From Actinomyces johnsonii (GTDB lineage: Bacteria > Actinomycetota > Actinomycetes > Actinomycetales > Actinomycetaceae): a stretch of DNA of 64,000 bases. Each line of letters begins with the position of its first letter. The first letter of the stretch is position 1. Under the pieces are notes generated by a model, which made no database searches, had not been told where the DNA came from, and saw nothing but the letters and a program-made list of their open reading frames with translations. A program made the translations under genes and the position numbers. Positions 8,269 to 24,424 of the stretch are shown here, piece after piece. The stretch lies in NCBI RefSeq assembly GCF_006546835.1, contig NZ_VICB01000008.1:1-64000 (forward strand), written 5' to 3'.

Positions 8269-9306
8269 CTACTGACTATCTCCCCCTCCGGCCGGTTCTC
8301 CGTCACCCTGACTTTCGTCATCCTGTTGCCCGTCGCCCTCCTGGTCGGATCCGCCGGACTGGTCCCCCTGCTGGTCGGCGCCGTCCTGCGGGCCTCCATT
8401 CTGCTGGGCCGCCTTGTCCTTGACCGTGTTGAGGATGCTGATGATGTCCTCGCGCCCGGGGAAGGAGACTCCCGTCTGCAGGTTGTTGAGCAGCTGATCG
8501 ATGTTGCCAACCTTGAGTTGGCCGGCGAAGTTCTCGGCCTCGGCCACCGTCTGGTCCTTGAGCACGCCCGCCCCGTAGTAGACGCCCGCGGCTGTCGCGG
8601 CTGCCGGCAGGAACAACGCCGCCAGCAGAAGGAGAAACGCGGGGCTCTTCGGCTTGGCCCGCACCAGGGCTGCGCAGGAGACGAAGAAGGCGATGAAGGC
8701 CAGGAGCGCCCCGCCGCCCATCGCGCCGATCGCGGTCCAATTCGGGGTCCATGACTGGCTCGAGAGGATCTCGAAGACATGGAGGGTGGCCAGCAGCGTG
8801 TACGTCCCCCACCCCAGTAGTCCGGAGGCCGCCAGCACCATGATGGTCCCCACGGGGAGCGCGGCCGTGCGACGGCGCTCGGGCGGTCGGGGAAGCGCCG
8901 CGGGCCGCACGGGCTCCGGCTCGCGCCAGGTCTCCTGCTCCGGCGCCCGGGAGGCGGGCGGAGCGGGCTCAGGACTGGCGTAGACGGGCTGCACTGGTGG
9001 GGCCGGCTCGGGGTAGACCGTTTGCATGGGCATGGCCATCGTCCTCGGCGCGGCGGGCGCGGGCTGGAGGACTTGGGTGTACTGGCTGCGCTGGTCGGGC
9101 GAGGCAGCCAGCTGCGGCGTCGACGTCGACGGCGGCAAGTAGCCCCAGCCCTCACCTCCCGGCGGCATGGCGATCGCCTCCGTGGCTCCCGCCTGGGCCT
9201 CGACCTGAGCAAGATCGATCCGCTCGGTGGGCCGTGCGCGGTCAACGGCCGGTTCCGCCTCGGCGGCGTCGTCGAACTGCGGTCCGCGAGAGAGGGGACG
9301 GGACAC
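8269..9306 (-). CDS. Hypothetical membrane protein, paralogue of the upstream gene
   Basis: The 345-residue protein has a disordered Pro/Glu-rich N-terminal half of about 150 residues. Three hydrophobic segments follow (TIMVLAASGLLGWGTYTLL, GALLAFIAFFVSCAALV, FLLLLAALFLPAAATAAG). A short soluble region comes next and then a very polar Gln/Asp/Gly tail. Membrane segments and the KDQTVAEAENFAGQ region align with the neighbouring 208-residue protein, so the two genes are tandem duplicates. I do not recognise a named family. The gene lies in a same-strand run with the frameshifted membrane protein downstream, which suggests a common envelope role, but that is inference. Confidence 0.75.
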   Translation of the reverse strand: MSRPLSRGPQFDDAAEAEPAVDRARPTERIDLAQVEAQAGATEAIAMPPGGEGWGYLPPSTSTPQLAASPDQRSQYTQVLQPAPAAPRTMAMPMQTVYPEPAPPVQPVYASPEPAPPASRAPEQETWREPEPVRPAALPRPPERRRTAALPVGTIMVLAASGLLGWGTYTLLATLHVFEILSSQSWTPNWTAIGAMGGGALLAFIAFFVSCAALVRAKPKSPAFLLLLAALFLPAAATAAGVYYGAGVLKDQTVAEAENFAGQLKVGNIDQLLNNLQTGVSFPGREDIISILNTVKDKAAQQNGGPQDGADQQGDQSGGSDQEGDGQQDDESQGDGEPAGGGDSQ

Positions 9307-9439
9307 GATGAGGCTCCTTGCCAGAGAGTATCGATTGGGTCTCTACGACCACGAGGCTACGCCACCGTCGCCTCCAGCACGAGGAGCCCACGGCCACGCC
9401 GAGAACCTCACAACTCCCGGTCCGCACGCCACTCCGCCG

Positions 9440-10066
9440 TCAGGGTACGACGTCCTTGGCCGAGCGGATGGTCTCGACGATCTCCTCGCGCCAGGGAATC
9501 GAGAGCCCCATGCCCTCGACCCTGCCGAGGACCTCGTCCACCTGCTCGGGCTCAACCTTGCCCGCGTACTCCAGAGCCTGATTCATCGTGTGGTCCTTCA
9601 GCGCCGAGGTGCCGTAATGACCGCCGGCGGCCATCGCAGCCGCAGGAAGAACAAGGGACGCCAGGACGAGCAGGGCCGCCAAGGTCTTGGGACGGGCTCT
9701 GACCACTGCGACGACTGAGACGACGAATGCGACGAAGGCCAGGATGGCACCGGCGGCCACCACCATGACCGACGGCCAGCTGATCAGTCCCGCTCCTTGG
9801 AACACCACGTCGAAAACGCGGATCGAGGCGAGAAGGGCGTACGTCCCCCCGCCCAGAAGTGCGCAGGCCAGGATCACCATGACGACACCCGCCCGGAACG
9901 CCCTGGTGCGCCGGGGCTCGGGAGACGACGAGCCGGCCTCGGCGGGACCCGGAGCCGAGGGCGGAAGAGCCTCTGCGCCCCCGATCCCCATCCCGCCTCC
10001 GGAAGAGGCGACCTGCGGGTCGAAGGACGGCGAAGACGACGGCGAGAAGGATGAGGACATGGACAT
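9440..10066 (-). CDS. Hypothetical membrane protein, shorter paralogue
   Basis: The 208-residue protein has a Ser/Pro/Gly-rich N-terminus of about 55 residues. Three transmembrane segments follow (VVMVILACALLGGGTYALL, AILAFVAFVVSVVAVV, ALLVLASLVLPAAAMAAG), then a soluble end with a DEVLGRVEGMG helix. Its core matches the 345-residue neighbour nearly motif for motif: GTYALLAS against GTYTLLAT, VVRARPK against LVRAKPK, SALKDHT against GVLKDQT. It lacks the Gln/Asp-rich tail. This indicates a tandem duplication followed by divergence of the ends. No function can be assigned. Confidence 0.75.
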   Translation of the reverse strand: MSMSSSFSPSSSPSFDPQVASSGGGMGIGGAEALPPSAPGPAEAGSSSPEPRRTRAFRAGVVMVILACALLGGGTYALLASIRVFDVVFQGAGLISWPSVMVVAAGAILAFVAFVVSVVAVVRARPKTLAALLVLASLVLPAAAMAAGGHYGTSALKDHTMNQALEYAGKVEPEQVDEVLGRVEGMGLSIPWREEIVETIRSAKDVVP

Positions 10067-10174
10067 GGGACGCTCTTTCGGGGAATCAGAAGATAGCCGA
10101 ACCCGGATGGCTCCAGCGATATCAGCATGCCACTGCGCGTACTTCCGGAAAACGGAAAGACCTCCCCATAAGCA

Positions 10175-12406
10175 TCATCCGAGTTTCCTCGAGCGCACCA
10201 CGAGCGCCGAGCGCGGGGCCAGGACCACATGGCCCGTGCAGGCCTCGCCGCTGATCAGGTCGGTGCCCACGATCCCGGCCACCTCGGCGGCCCGATCGCC
10301 GTGGTTGAGCAGGAAGAGGATCTCCCCGCGCCGCTGGGCCTCGACGCCGTCGGGCAGATCGGCGACCACGGGACGGATTCGGGCGTGTGCGCACACCAGT
10401 CTCAGCAGAGCGGCCCGGCCGACGGCGTCGAGGTCGGCGGCCACGTACCAGGCCGCCCCCGGGCCTCTCACCGGGCGCCGGGTGATGGCGGGGCGCCCGG
10501 CCAGGTCCGCTCCCCCGCCGCGGCCGTCGAAAACCGCCACCACCTCGACCGGTTCTTGGCCCTGACCTGCTTCGACGCCGCCAGGGGCCTCATCGATGCG
10601 GACCTCCTCGGCCCAGCCGCCGGCGCGCAGGTCGGGGGCCGGGGTGCCCATCTGGTCCAGAACGCGGCGAAGCGGTTCGCCGACCGCCTCCAACCCCATC
10701 CAGGTCTCGGCGGCGGGTGTTCCGACGGCACGGCTGACGCGGTTGACGAGCGCCCCTCGCGAGTCGTCCTGGCCCACCGGCCCGCTGAGGGCGGCGTGGT
10801 CGGTGACCCTCACCCCGAGCAGGGGCCGCAATGACCCGAGGTAGCCGCCCAGGACCGCTCCGGCATCGGTGTCGACGACCCCGGTGGGGCCGGCCACGAC
10901 GACCTGGGCGCCCGCGGCGGCGGCCCCCTCCAGGTTCCGGGCCAGTTCAGGGTAGTCGATGAAGACCTCGGGAACGACGATGAGGCGGTATCCGGCCAGG
11001 TCAGCACGCACGGGGACGATGTCGGTGGCGATCCCGGCCTCCCACAGACTGCGGTGCCAGGCGCGGGCCGCCTCGAAGCGCTCCCCCGGCTCGACCGGAC
11101 CGATGGTCGAGCTCAGGGCCCACTGGCTATCCCAGTCCAGGACGACGGCCGCCTCGGCGCGCACCGGCTCGCCCAGGACCGGCCCGAGCCGCTTCAGCGC
11201 CCGACCGGTGGCCACGACCTCGTCCCAGGTGCGGCCGGCGCGCCCGGCGTGGGGGACCATGCCGGAATGGAAGGTCTCAGCGCCCTGGCGCGACTGGCGC
11301 CACTGGAACTGCAGGACGCCGTCGGCGCCGTGGGCCACGCGCGCCAGGGACCACAGGAGGAACTGGCCAGGGCGCTTGGGCGAGTTGCGGCGGCGCCACT
11401 GGACGGCGCCGGGCGCCTGCTCCATGAGGATCCAGGGACGCCCGTCAGCCAGGCCGCGCATGAGGTCTCCCGCCCAGGCGACCTCATGGGCGGCGGCCGC
11501 ATCGGCGGGGTCGGGGTAGGAGTCGTCGGAGATGATGTCGAGTGACTCAGCCCAGCGCCAGTAGTCGGTGGCCGGGAAGTCGCCCATGAAGTTGGTGGTC
11601 ACCGGCAGGCTCGAGTGCGCGCGCAGGATGCGGGCCTCGGCCTCCATGAGGCTGCGCAGCTGGTGGTCGCTGAAGCGCCTCCAGTCCAGGAGCTGGGCAG
11701 GATTGTGGAAGGTGGGCATGGCCGCGGGCGGGCAGACCTGCTCCAGGCTCGTGTAGCGCTGGGACCAGAAGTCGGTGCCCCAGGCGGCGTTGAGGCGCTC
11801 GACGTCGCCGTAGCGGTCCGTCAGCCAGGCCCGGAAGGCCCGGGCGCAGGCGGGGCAGAAGCATTCGGCGGTGTGGCAGCCGTACTCGTTGCCGATGTGC
11901 CACATGACGACGCCGGGGTGGTCGCCCAGACGCTCGGCCAGCACTTCGGCCAGGGCGGCGGAGCGCTCCCGGTAGACGGTCGAGCTGGGGCAGTACTGCT
12001 GGCGCGAGCCGAAGCCCAGGCGCACGCCGTCGGCGCTCATCGGCAGGGACTCGGGGTGGTCGGTCGCCATCCAGGCGGGCGGGGAGGCGGTGGCGGTGGC
12101 CAGATCGACGGCGATGCCGGCGTCGTGGAGGCGGCCCACGATCTCCACCAGCCAGTCGAGCTCGTAGGAGCCCTCGCGCGGCTCGAGGCGCGCCCAGGAG
12201 AAGATCCCTAAGGAGACCAGGTTGACGCCGGCCTCGGCCATGAGTTCGAGGTCCTCGGCGAAGGTGGCCTCGTCCCACTGCTCGGGGTTGTAGTCGCCGC
12301 CGTAGGCGGGACTGGTCAGCCCCAGCAGCTCGTGGGGCGCGGGTCGGCGCACGCCGCCGTCAAGCGCGGGCCGGGAGGTGGGGACTGAGGGCACGGAGCT
12401 GGTCAT
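10175..12406 (-). CDS. GH42 beta-galactosidase, cytoplasmic
   Basis: This GH42 family protein of about 743 residues hydrolyses terminal beta-D-galactosides such as lactose. The acid/base glutamate is in HIGNEYGCH (E174) and the nucleophile in ILMEQAPG (E329). A cysteine cluster after the first (CHTAECFCPACA) matches the zinc site of the family. The start is taken at the ATG at 12404-12406, preceded by GGGGGA. A GTG six codons earlier has no ribosome site. There is no signal peptide. It lies 62 bases downstream of the sialidase gene on the same strand, most likely in one transcript. Galactosides freed of sialic acid by the sialidase would be its natural substrate. Confidence 0.92.
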   Translation of the reverse strand: MTSSVPSVPTSRPALDGGVRRPAPHELLGLTSPAYGGDYNPEQWDEATFAEDLELMAEAGVNLVSLGIFSWARLEPREGSYELDWLVEIVGRLHDAGIAVDLATATASPPAWMATDHPESLPMSADGVRLGFGSRQQYCPSSTVYRERSAALAEVLAERLGDHPGVVMWHIGNEYGCHTAECFCPACARAFRAWLTDRYGDVERLNAAWGTDFWSQRYTSLEQVCPPAAMPTFHNPAQLLDWRRFSDHQLRSLMEAEARILRAHSSLPVTTNFMGDFPATDYWRWAESLDIISDDSYPDPADAAAAHEVAWAGDLMRGLADGRPWILMEQAPGAVQWRRRNSPKRPGQFLLWSLARVAHGADGVLQFQWRQSRQGAETFHSGMVPHAGRAGRTWDEVVATGRALKRLGPVLGEPVRAEAAVVLDWDSQWALSSTIGPVEPGERFEAARAWHRSLWEAGIATDIVPVRADLAGYRLIVVPEVFIDYPELARNLEGAAAAGAQVVVAGPTGVVDTDAGAVLGGYLGSLRPLLGVRVTDHAALSGPVGQDDSRGALVNRVSRAVGTPAAETWMGLEAVGEPLRRVLDQMGTPAPDLRAGGWAEEVRIDEAPGGVEAGQGQEPVEVVAVFDGRGGGADLAGRPAITRRPVRGPGAAWYVAADLDAVGRAALLRLVCAHARIRPVVADLPDGVEAQRRGEILFLLNHGDRAAEVAGIVGTDLISGEACTGHVVLAPRSALVVRSRKLG

Positions 12407-12468
12407 GTGGCGATTGTCCCCCACCGCGCAGGCGGCCGGTGCCTAGGCGGGGCGGGCCGCTTGGGGAT

Positions 12469-14880
12469 TCAGGAGATCGTCGAGCGGGACTCGGTCAGCC
12501 AGGTCAGGGGCACCGTGGTGAGGAACAGCCCCTGCCACTCGCGCTCCCACAGCAGGGCGATGTCACCGCCAGGCAGCTGGGCCATGCACTGGTAGACGTA
12601 GTGGCGCGGGTTGATGACCCGGTTGCGGGGCCAGGTGGCGCCATCGTCGTGGCTCAGGCGCATGACGCCGCAGCCGCGGAAGGGCAGCATCTGGGAGGCA
12701 TTGGCGAAGACGATGCTCCTGCCGCCCGCCTTACCGGCGCCGGCGGCGTCATGAGCGCCGGTGACGGCGATGGCATTGGGCTGGGAGAAGATCTCGGTGA
12801 GCTGGGCGTCATAGTCGACCTCGCCCCAGGTAGCGCCGCCATCGCGGGAGACGGCATGGGCGACCCGCCCGGAGGGATGCTGGTTTCGGGCCCAGACGTG
12901 CACGGCGCCGTCGGCGCCTTCGACCAGGACGGACTCATACAGGCTGGCCCGCTCGTCGGCCAGGTCGCGCGAGGAGACGACGGCGCCCAGGACCTCGCGC
13001 CCGTCATTGGGAGAGGCGCCCAGGGTCCAGGTGGCTCCGCCGTCGTCGGAGTAGATGGCGGCGCAGGACAGGTGGCCGGTGCCTCCGGCCTCGTGGCTGT
13101 AGTAGACGGGGGCGAGGATGCGCCCGGCGTGCTCCGACCCAGTCAGCTGGATGGCGTTGCCAGGGCCGGTGCCCAGGAAGCACATCCAGTCGGCCTTGAC
13201 CTGGGCGGTGATGTCGATCGGCTCGGACCAGGTGGCGCCGTCGTCGTCGGAGGTGATCATGAGCAGGTGGGAGCTGCGGTGCTGGAAGAGGCAGTCCTCG
13301 GGGGCCTGCTCGTAGGCGAGGTAGATGCTGCCGACCGCCTCGCCGCCCAGGAGGACGTCACCGGCGCGGGCGCCGGCGACGGTCTCATCGCTCGGGACGA
13401 TGCGGTAGTCGGTGGGCTCGCCCGCGGCGGTGATGACGGCGCCGTCGGGCTCGACGGCGAACAGCTCGCCAACGCGGTTGTGCAGCACGCGGCGCCCGTG
13501 GGCGTCGAAGCCGGTGCCCACGGCGGCATTGGGCTGGCCGATGCCTCCGGGGAACTGGTCGACCAGGCAGATGACGCGCCCGGTGGAGCGGTCCTGAACC
13601 AGGACGGAGTCGATGAGGGAGGCTCCCAGCGCCCCGGTTCCCGGCAGCGAGAGGAGGGTGCGCATCTCCTCCCAGGTCTGGCCGCCGTCGAGGCTGCGGC
13701 GCATGACAAGGTTGATGTCGTTGGGGGCGTCGTTGGGGATGGAGACTCTCTGGTCGGCGCCGGCCAGGACGACACCGCTGTCGAGGGTCAGCAGGGAGGG
13801 GATCCGGTAGGACTCGGCGCCGTGGTAGCCGGTGTCGAACAGGGCGCGCGTGGGCAGCGGGGCGGCGCCGGCCAGGCGCTTGATCTGGGCGTCGGTGAGG
13901 GCTGCGTCGTAGACCATGGCGGTCTGGGCCTCACCGAAGAGGCGCTTGCCGTCCAGGTCTGCACCCACGACCACGCGGGCCACCGGCGCGATGTCGGCCA
14001 GGAAGGCGCCGCCGGGGGCGTGGGCAACCTGGTAGCCGTCGACGTGGATCTCCACCGCACCACGCCCCGAGGTCACGACGACGTCGTGCCAGGTCCCGTC
14101 GTCCCAGTGGCCCGGGGCGCGCACCTCGATGAGGGGCTCGGTCTCGTGCGAGTCCGCTCCGGGCAGGACCCGGTAGGCCAGGCCCTGCGCATCGATGTCG
14201 AGGTGCAAGGTGCCGGCCCGGCCGCTGGCGGCGACGACGGTACCGGCCTGGCCACGGCCGCGGGTGCGGAAGAGAGCGCGGATGGCGCCGGTGGTCAGGC
14301 CCCCGGTACGGCGGGCGTCGCGGGCAGAGAGCTCGCTGGCCGCGAACTGGACCAGTGGAACGGCGGCCAGGGACTGGGCCATGACGGCGCGGTCGCTGAG
14401 CGGTTCGGCCCAGGCGGCCAGGCGCGTCACCGTCGTGATCCCGTCGGGGTCGATGCTCACGCCGGTCAGACCGATCTGGGAGAGGAAGGCGGTCAGGGTC
14501 GTGGAGAAGCACTCATAGCCGTCGGCGTAGAGATGGGTGCCGGCGTCGTTGACGCTCAGGGCGATCGTGTGGGGGCGGCCGTCGTCCAGGCCCAGAGCGT
14601 CCTCGGCGTCGAGGACGCGACGTTCGACGCCGACCTGCTCCCCCGTCCCCGTCTTCGGCGAGCCGTTGGGTCCGAGGATTTGCTCGCCGTAGAGGCGCCC
14701 GGCACGCACAGACAGCGTGATCCTCCCGTTGGTACCGGCGAGAGTCATGAGGATGGCGTCGGCCCGGACGGCGGCGTCGAGGAGGATCGTGCCGCGCTCG
14801 CAGGAGGCCAGGGCGGCGAGGTCGCGCTCGCCGACGCTCAGGGGGGAGGAGGTGTCGGATGCGGTGAGATCGAAAAGCAT
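12469..14880 (-). CDS. Exo-alpha-sialidase with LamG-like N-terminal domains, no signal peptide
   Basis: The 803-residue protein releases terminal sialic acids (GH33-type sialidase). Residues 1-340 look like two concanavalin/LamG-type sandwiches, each containing an HLYADGY- or EIHVDGY-like strand. The catalytic propeller begins at about 350 with the YRIP arginine motif (358-361). It has five Asp boxes of form SxDxGxTW starting near 396, 544, 611, 678 and 743. A late Tyr-rich strand (HYVYQC) probably holds the catalytic tyrosine. No secretion signal or sorting motif is present, and an in-frame TAG two codons before the ATG rules out a longer N-terminus. It is the first gene of a pair with GH42 and is divergent from the DUF4862 gene. 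Confidence 0.9.
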   Translation of the reverse strand: MLFDLTASDTSSPLSVGERDLAALASCERGTILLDAAVRADAILMTLAGTNGRITLSVRAGRLYGEQILGPNGSPKTGTGEQVGVERRVLDAEDALGLDDGRPHTIALSVNDAGTHLYADGYECFSTTLTAFLSQIGLTGVSIDPDGITTVTRLAAWAEPLSDRAVMAQSLAAVPLVQFAASELSARDARRTGGLTTGAIRALFRTRGRGQAGTVVAASGRAGTLHLDIDAQGLAYRVLPGADSHETEPLIEVRAPGHWDDGTWHDVVVTSGRGAVEIHVDGYQVAHAPGGAFLADIAPVARVVVGADLDGKRLFGEAQTAMVYDAALTDAQIKRLAGAAPLPTRALFDTGYHGAESYRIPSLLTLDSGVVLAGADQRVSIPNDAPNDINLVMRRSLDGGQTWEEMRTLLSLPGTGALGASLIDSVLVQDRSTGRVICLVDQFPGGIGQPNAAVGTGFDAHGRRVLHNRVGELFAVEPDGAVITAAGEPTDYRIVPSDETVAGARAGDVLLGGEAVGSIYLAYEQAPEDCLFQHRSSHLLMITSDDDGATWSEPIDITAQVKADWMCFLGTGPGNAIQLTGSEHAGRILAPVYYSHEAGGTGHLSCAAIYSDDGGATWTLGASPNDGREVLGAVVSSRDLADERASLYESVLVEGADGAVHVWARNQHPSGRVAHAVSRDGGATWGEVDYDAQLTEIFSQPNAIAVTGAHDAAGAGKAGGRSIVFANASQMLPFRGCGVMRLSHDDGATWPRNRVINPRHYVYQCMAQLPGGDIALLWEREWQGLFLTTVPLTWLTESRSTIS

Positions 14881-14971
14881 GGCCTAAGTCCCTCGGGCCG
14901 GCATCGAGTGCCCGGCAGTGTTCCGCGACTGATCGGCGCTGAGCGCAACGGTGCGCCACCACGCCCTTCAG

Positions 14972-14991
14972 TCATATGATGTCTGATGTAT
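14972..14991. promoter_or_regulatory. Possible operator in the sialidase/DUF4862 divergent region
   Basis: The 151-base gap between the two divergent genes contains the palindrome TCATATGA at 14972-14979. It runs into two direct copies of GATGT (14978-14982 and 14985-14989). TATGAT at 14975-14980 resembles a -10 hexamer, but no good -35 is seen. Divergent sugar-acid loci often share one operator, and this is the most structured spot in the gap. Confidence 0.25.
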
Positions 14992-15031
14992 CGCGCACTG
15001 TAGCACGATCCCAGAACCTCAAGGAGACCAC

Positions 15032-16042
15032 ATGTCCGCCGCCTCAGAGAATCGGTCTGCGAACCGAGCCGAGAACCAGGCTGAGAACCACGCTGCGAAC
15101 CACGCTGAACGCCGAGTCGTACCGGTCGTCGTCGGCGCCTACCCCATGCTTCCCCCCGACGACGAGGACCGCCGGGGAGCCGCCGCCCTCTACGGCGCGC
15201 TGGCCGACCTCGGCTGGGTCGACGGCATCGAGCTGCCCTTCCGGGAGGCGCTCGACGCGCCCGAGCCGTGGCTGGCCGAGCAGCTGGCGGGGCGCTTCAC
15301 GCAGTGCGTCGTCACGGCGATCCCGGGAACCATGGGCCGCACCGGAAAAGACCCCGCCTTCGGCCTGGCCTCCCCCGACGACGCCGGACGCGGCCGGGCG
15401 CTGGCCTACACCCGCTCGCTGCTCGAAGCGGTCGACCGCCTGCACCAGGCCGCGGGGCAGCAGGTCGTCACCCGGGTGGAGCTGCACTCGGCGCCCCACC
15501 ACCAGGCCGATGCCGAGGCCTTCCACGCCTCCTTAAGCGAACTGACCGAGGACTTCGCCTCCCGGAGCCTGGGCATGATCGTGGAGCACTGCGACGCCGA
15601 GGGCGGCGTGGGCCCTTCGGAGAAGGCCTTCCTGCCGCTGTCCCAGGAGATCGCCGCCTGCAGGGACACCCCGGCTCTCATCACCGTCAACTGGGGCCGC
15701 TCGGTCATCGAGACCCACGACCCGGACACTCCGGAGAGTCACGTGCGCGAGCTGGTGGAGGCCGGCCGCCTGGGTGGCGTCATGATCTCGGGCGCCGGCC
15801 CCGAGGAGACCCAGTGGGCCTGGGCGTGGGCCGACGCGCACCTGCCGCTGGCCGAGCACGAGCCGACCAGCTGGCTCACGCCCGAACGGGTGGCCGCCAC
15901 CATGCGCGCGGCTGGTTCCGCCCAGGCGTACGAGGGCGTCAAGATCAATACCCCGGCCGGCGCCTCCCTGGAGGAGAAACTGGCCTGGGTCTGCCGCGTC
16001 CGCGAGGTCATGCTCGCAGGACTCACCGAGCCCACCGACTGA
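15032..16042 (+). CDS. DUF4862 family protein, putative sialic-acid locus enzyme
   Basis: The 336-residue protein of the DUF4862 family has a TIM-barrel-like pattern of short hydrophobic strands. It carries conserved-looking motifs GAYPML, IELPF, TAIPGTM, VELHSAPH, EHCDAE, VNWGRS, MISGAGPEE and KINTP, which could line an active site. Its biochemical activity is not established. The start follows AAGGAG by 5 bases. The first 28 residues are a polar Asn/Ala/Glu repeat with no counterpart in the barrel. It is divergent from the sialidase-GH42 pair, so a role in using released sialic acid or sugar acids is plausible but inferred. It converges with rpoC. Confidence 0.8.
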   Translation: MSAASENRSANRAENQAENHAANHAERRVVPVVVGAYPMLPPDDEDRRGAAALYGALADLGWVDGIELPFREALDAPEPWLAEQLAGRFTQCVVTAIPGTMGRTGKDPAFGLASPDDAGRGRALAYTRSLLEAVDRLHQAAGQQVVTRVELHSAPHHQADAEAFHASLSELTEDFASRSLGMIVEHCDAEGGVGPSEKAFLPLSQEIAACRDTPALITVNWGRSVIETHDPDTPESHVRELVEAGRLGGVMISGAGPEETQWAWAWADAHLPLAEHEPTSWLTPERVAATMRAAGSAQAYEGVKINTPAGASLEEKLAWVCRVREVMLAGLTEPTD

Positions 16043-16100
16043 GCACGCCAGGATCATCGCTTACCGCGTCGCCGGTTCTTCTGCCGTCCGCAACACAACA

Positions 16101-16140
16101 GTGTCCGGCTCGCGCCCCAGCTGGGGCGCGAGCCGGACAC
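16101..16140. terminator. Perfect 40-bp palindrome, bidirectional terminator of DUF4862 gene and rpoC
   Basis: GTGTCCGGCTCGCGCCCCAG at 16101-16120 is exactly complementary in reverse to 16121-16140. It is placed midway between two convergent stops. No T-tract follows on either strand, which is common for actinobacterial terminators. Confidence 0.75.
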
Positions 16141-16180
16141 CATGGAAGCCGCTAGTAGCGGACACTCCTGAGGAGATCGA

Positions 16181-20134
<3,954 letters not shown>

Positions 20135-20231
20135 AGTTCCTACTTCCGATGGTGAATCTCATCAGGTGGTGGTCTGGGGGCGTTCCGTCGTCGTTGTTCC
20201 ATGACTCCGACGGCGCCTGCGAGCCTGGTGG

Positions 20232-20263
20232 GAGGGCGGGCGGCGGGCCTGCCGCCCGCCCTC
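20232..20263 (-). promoter_or_regulatory. Strong hairpin in the rpoB-rpoC spacer
   Basis: GAGGGCGGGCGGC at 20232-20244 pairs perfectly with GCCGCCCGCCCTC at 20251-20263 around a 6-base loop. It lies 48 bases after the rpoB stop. No T-tract follows, so it may be an RNA-processing or stability element, a partial terminator, or simply a spacer hairpin. Confidence 0.55.
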
Positions 20264-20311
20264 AAACGGGGCTCGATGAAGTTGTCACGAAGTCGTCACC
20301 GGGGTGGCCAC

Positions 20312-23833
<3,522 letters not shown>

Positions 23834-24106
23834 AGGGGGATCCTTCCCTCAGATCGGGGATCACACAACGCACACCGCGAGCACCGGGTTGAGTAAAATC
23901 TGCCTCGTCGGGCTCACGCCCGCCGGGGTTCCACCGGGCCGGGGCCCGCGCGGAGGGCAGATACTCCTCGCGCCAATACACACAATGCACGCAAAGCGCT
24001 AGCGTACACGGCCGGCGTCAAGGACTCCACGCCGATTCTCACCCGATCCTTGCGATTCCCACCACAGTCACGCATACTGCCCCGCCCGTGCCCTCCGCGT
24101 GACCTT

Positions 24107-24128
24107 ATTCCCTCTGTATTCCCTCTGT
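24107..24128. repeat. Exact tandem duplication of an 11-bp unit
   Basis: ATTCCCTCTGT occurs twice head to tail at 24107-24117 and 24118-24128, about 105 bases left of palindromic element A. It has no evident role and could be a replication slip. Confidence 0.5.
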
Positions 24129-24233
24129 CCGGGCGGCTCTCTCATTGGCTGCCGGCAGGCTCGCGACAGGCCGCTGCCGCCCCTTCGCACCTCCCGACCA
24201 CCCCCATTCCCGCAGATGACGCCGCCATCGCCG

Positions 24234-24424
24234 TCGAGAACGTACCTTCCATTCGGCAACTGCGTTGTCCCGCAGACCACTGGGGGCCGGCATCAGTCAT
24301 CTGCAGGACATCGCAGTTCTCGCAGAGAAAGTACGTTCCCGATCCCCCACTCTCCCCGCCAGGCCTGCCAACGGCGGCAGCGGCCAGAACCCAGCCCGAC
24401 GACGTCGACGCAGGCCGACACCGC
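24234..24424. repeat. Palindromic repeat element, copy A
   Basis: The core at 24234-24342 is 109 bases, begins TCGAGAACGTAC and ends GTACGTTCCCGA. Its two halves are imperfect inverted copies of each other, with shared blocks GAACGTAC, AACTGCG and CCGCAG. A second copy at 25795-25903 differs at only five of 109 positions. About 80 further bases downstream are also shared, including the exact block GCGGCCAGAACCCAGCCCGA. Confidence 0.85.

Noticed and set aside
12439-14979. Long open frame of 846 codons antisense to the sialidase gene
   Set aside because: It mirrors the sialidase codons, has a Gly/Val/Asp-biased composition and no family motif. The sialidase on the other strand is certain.
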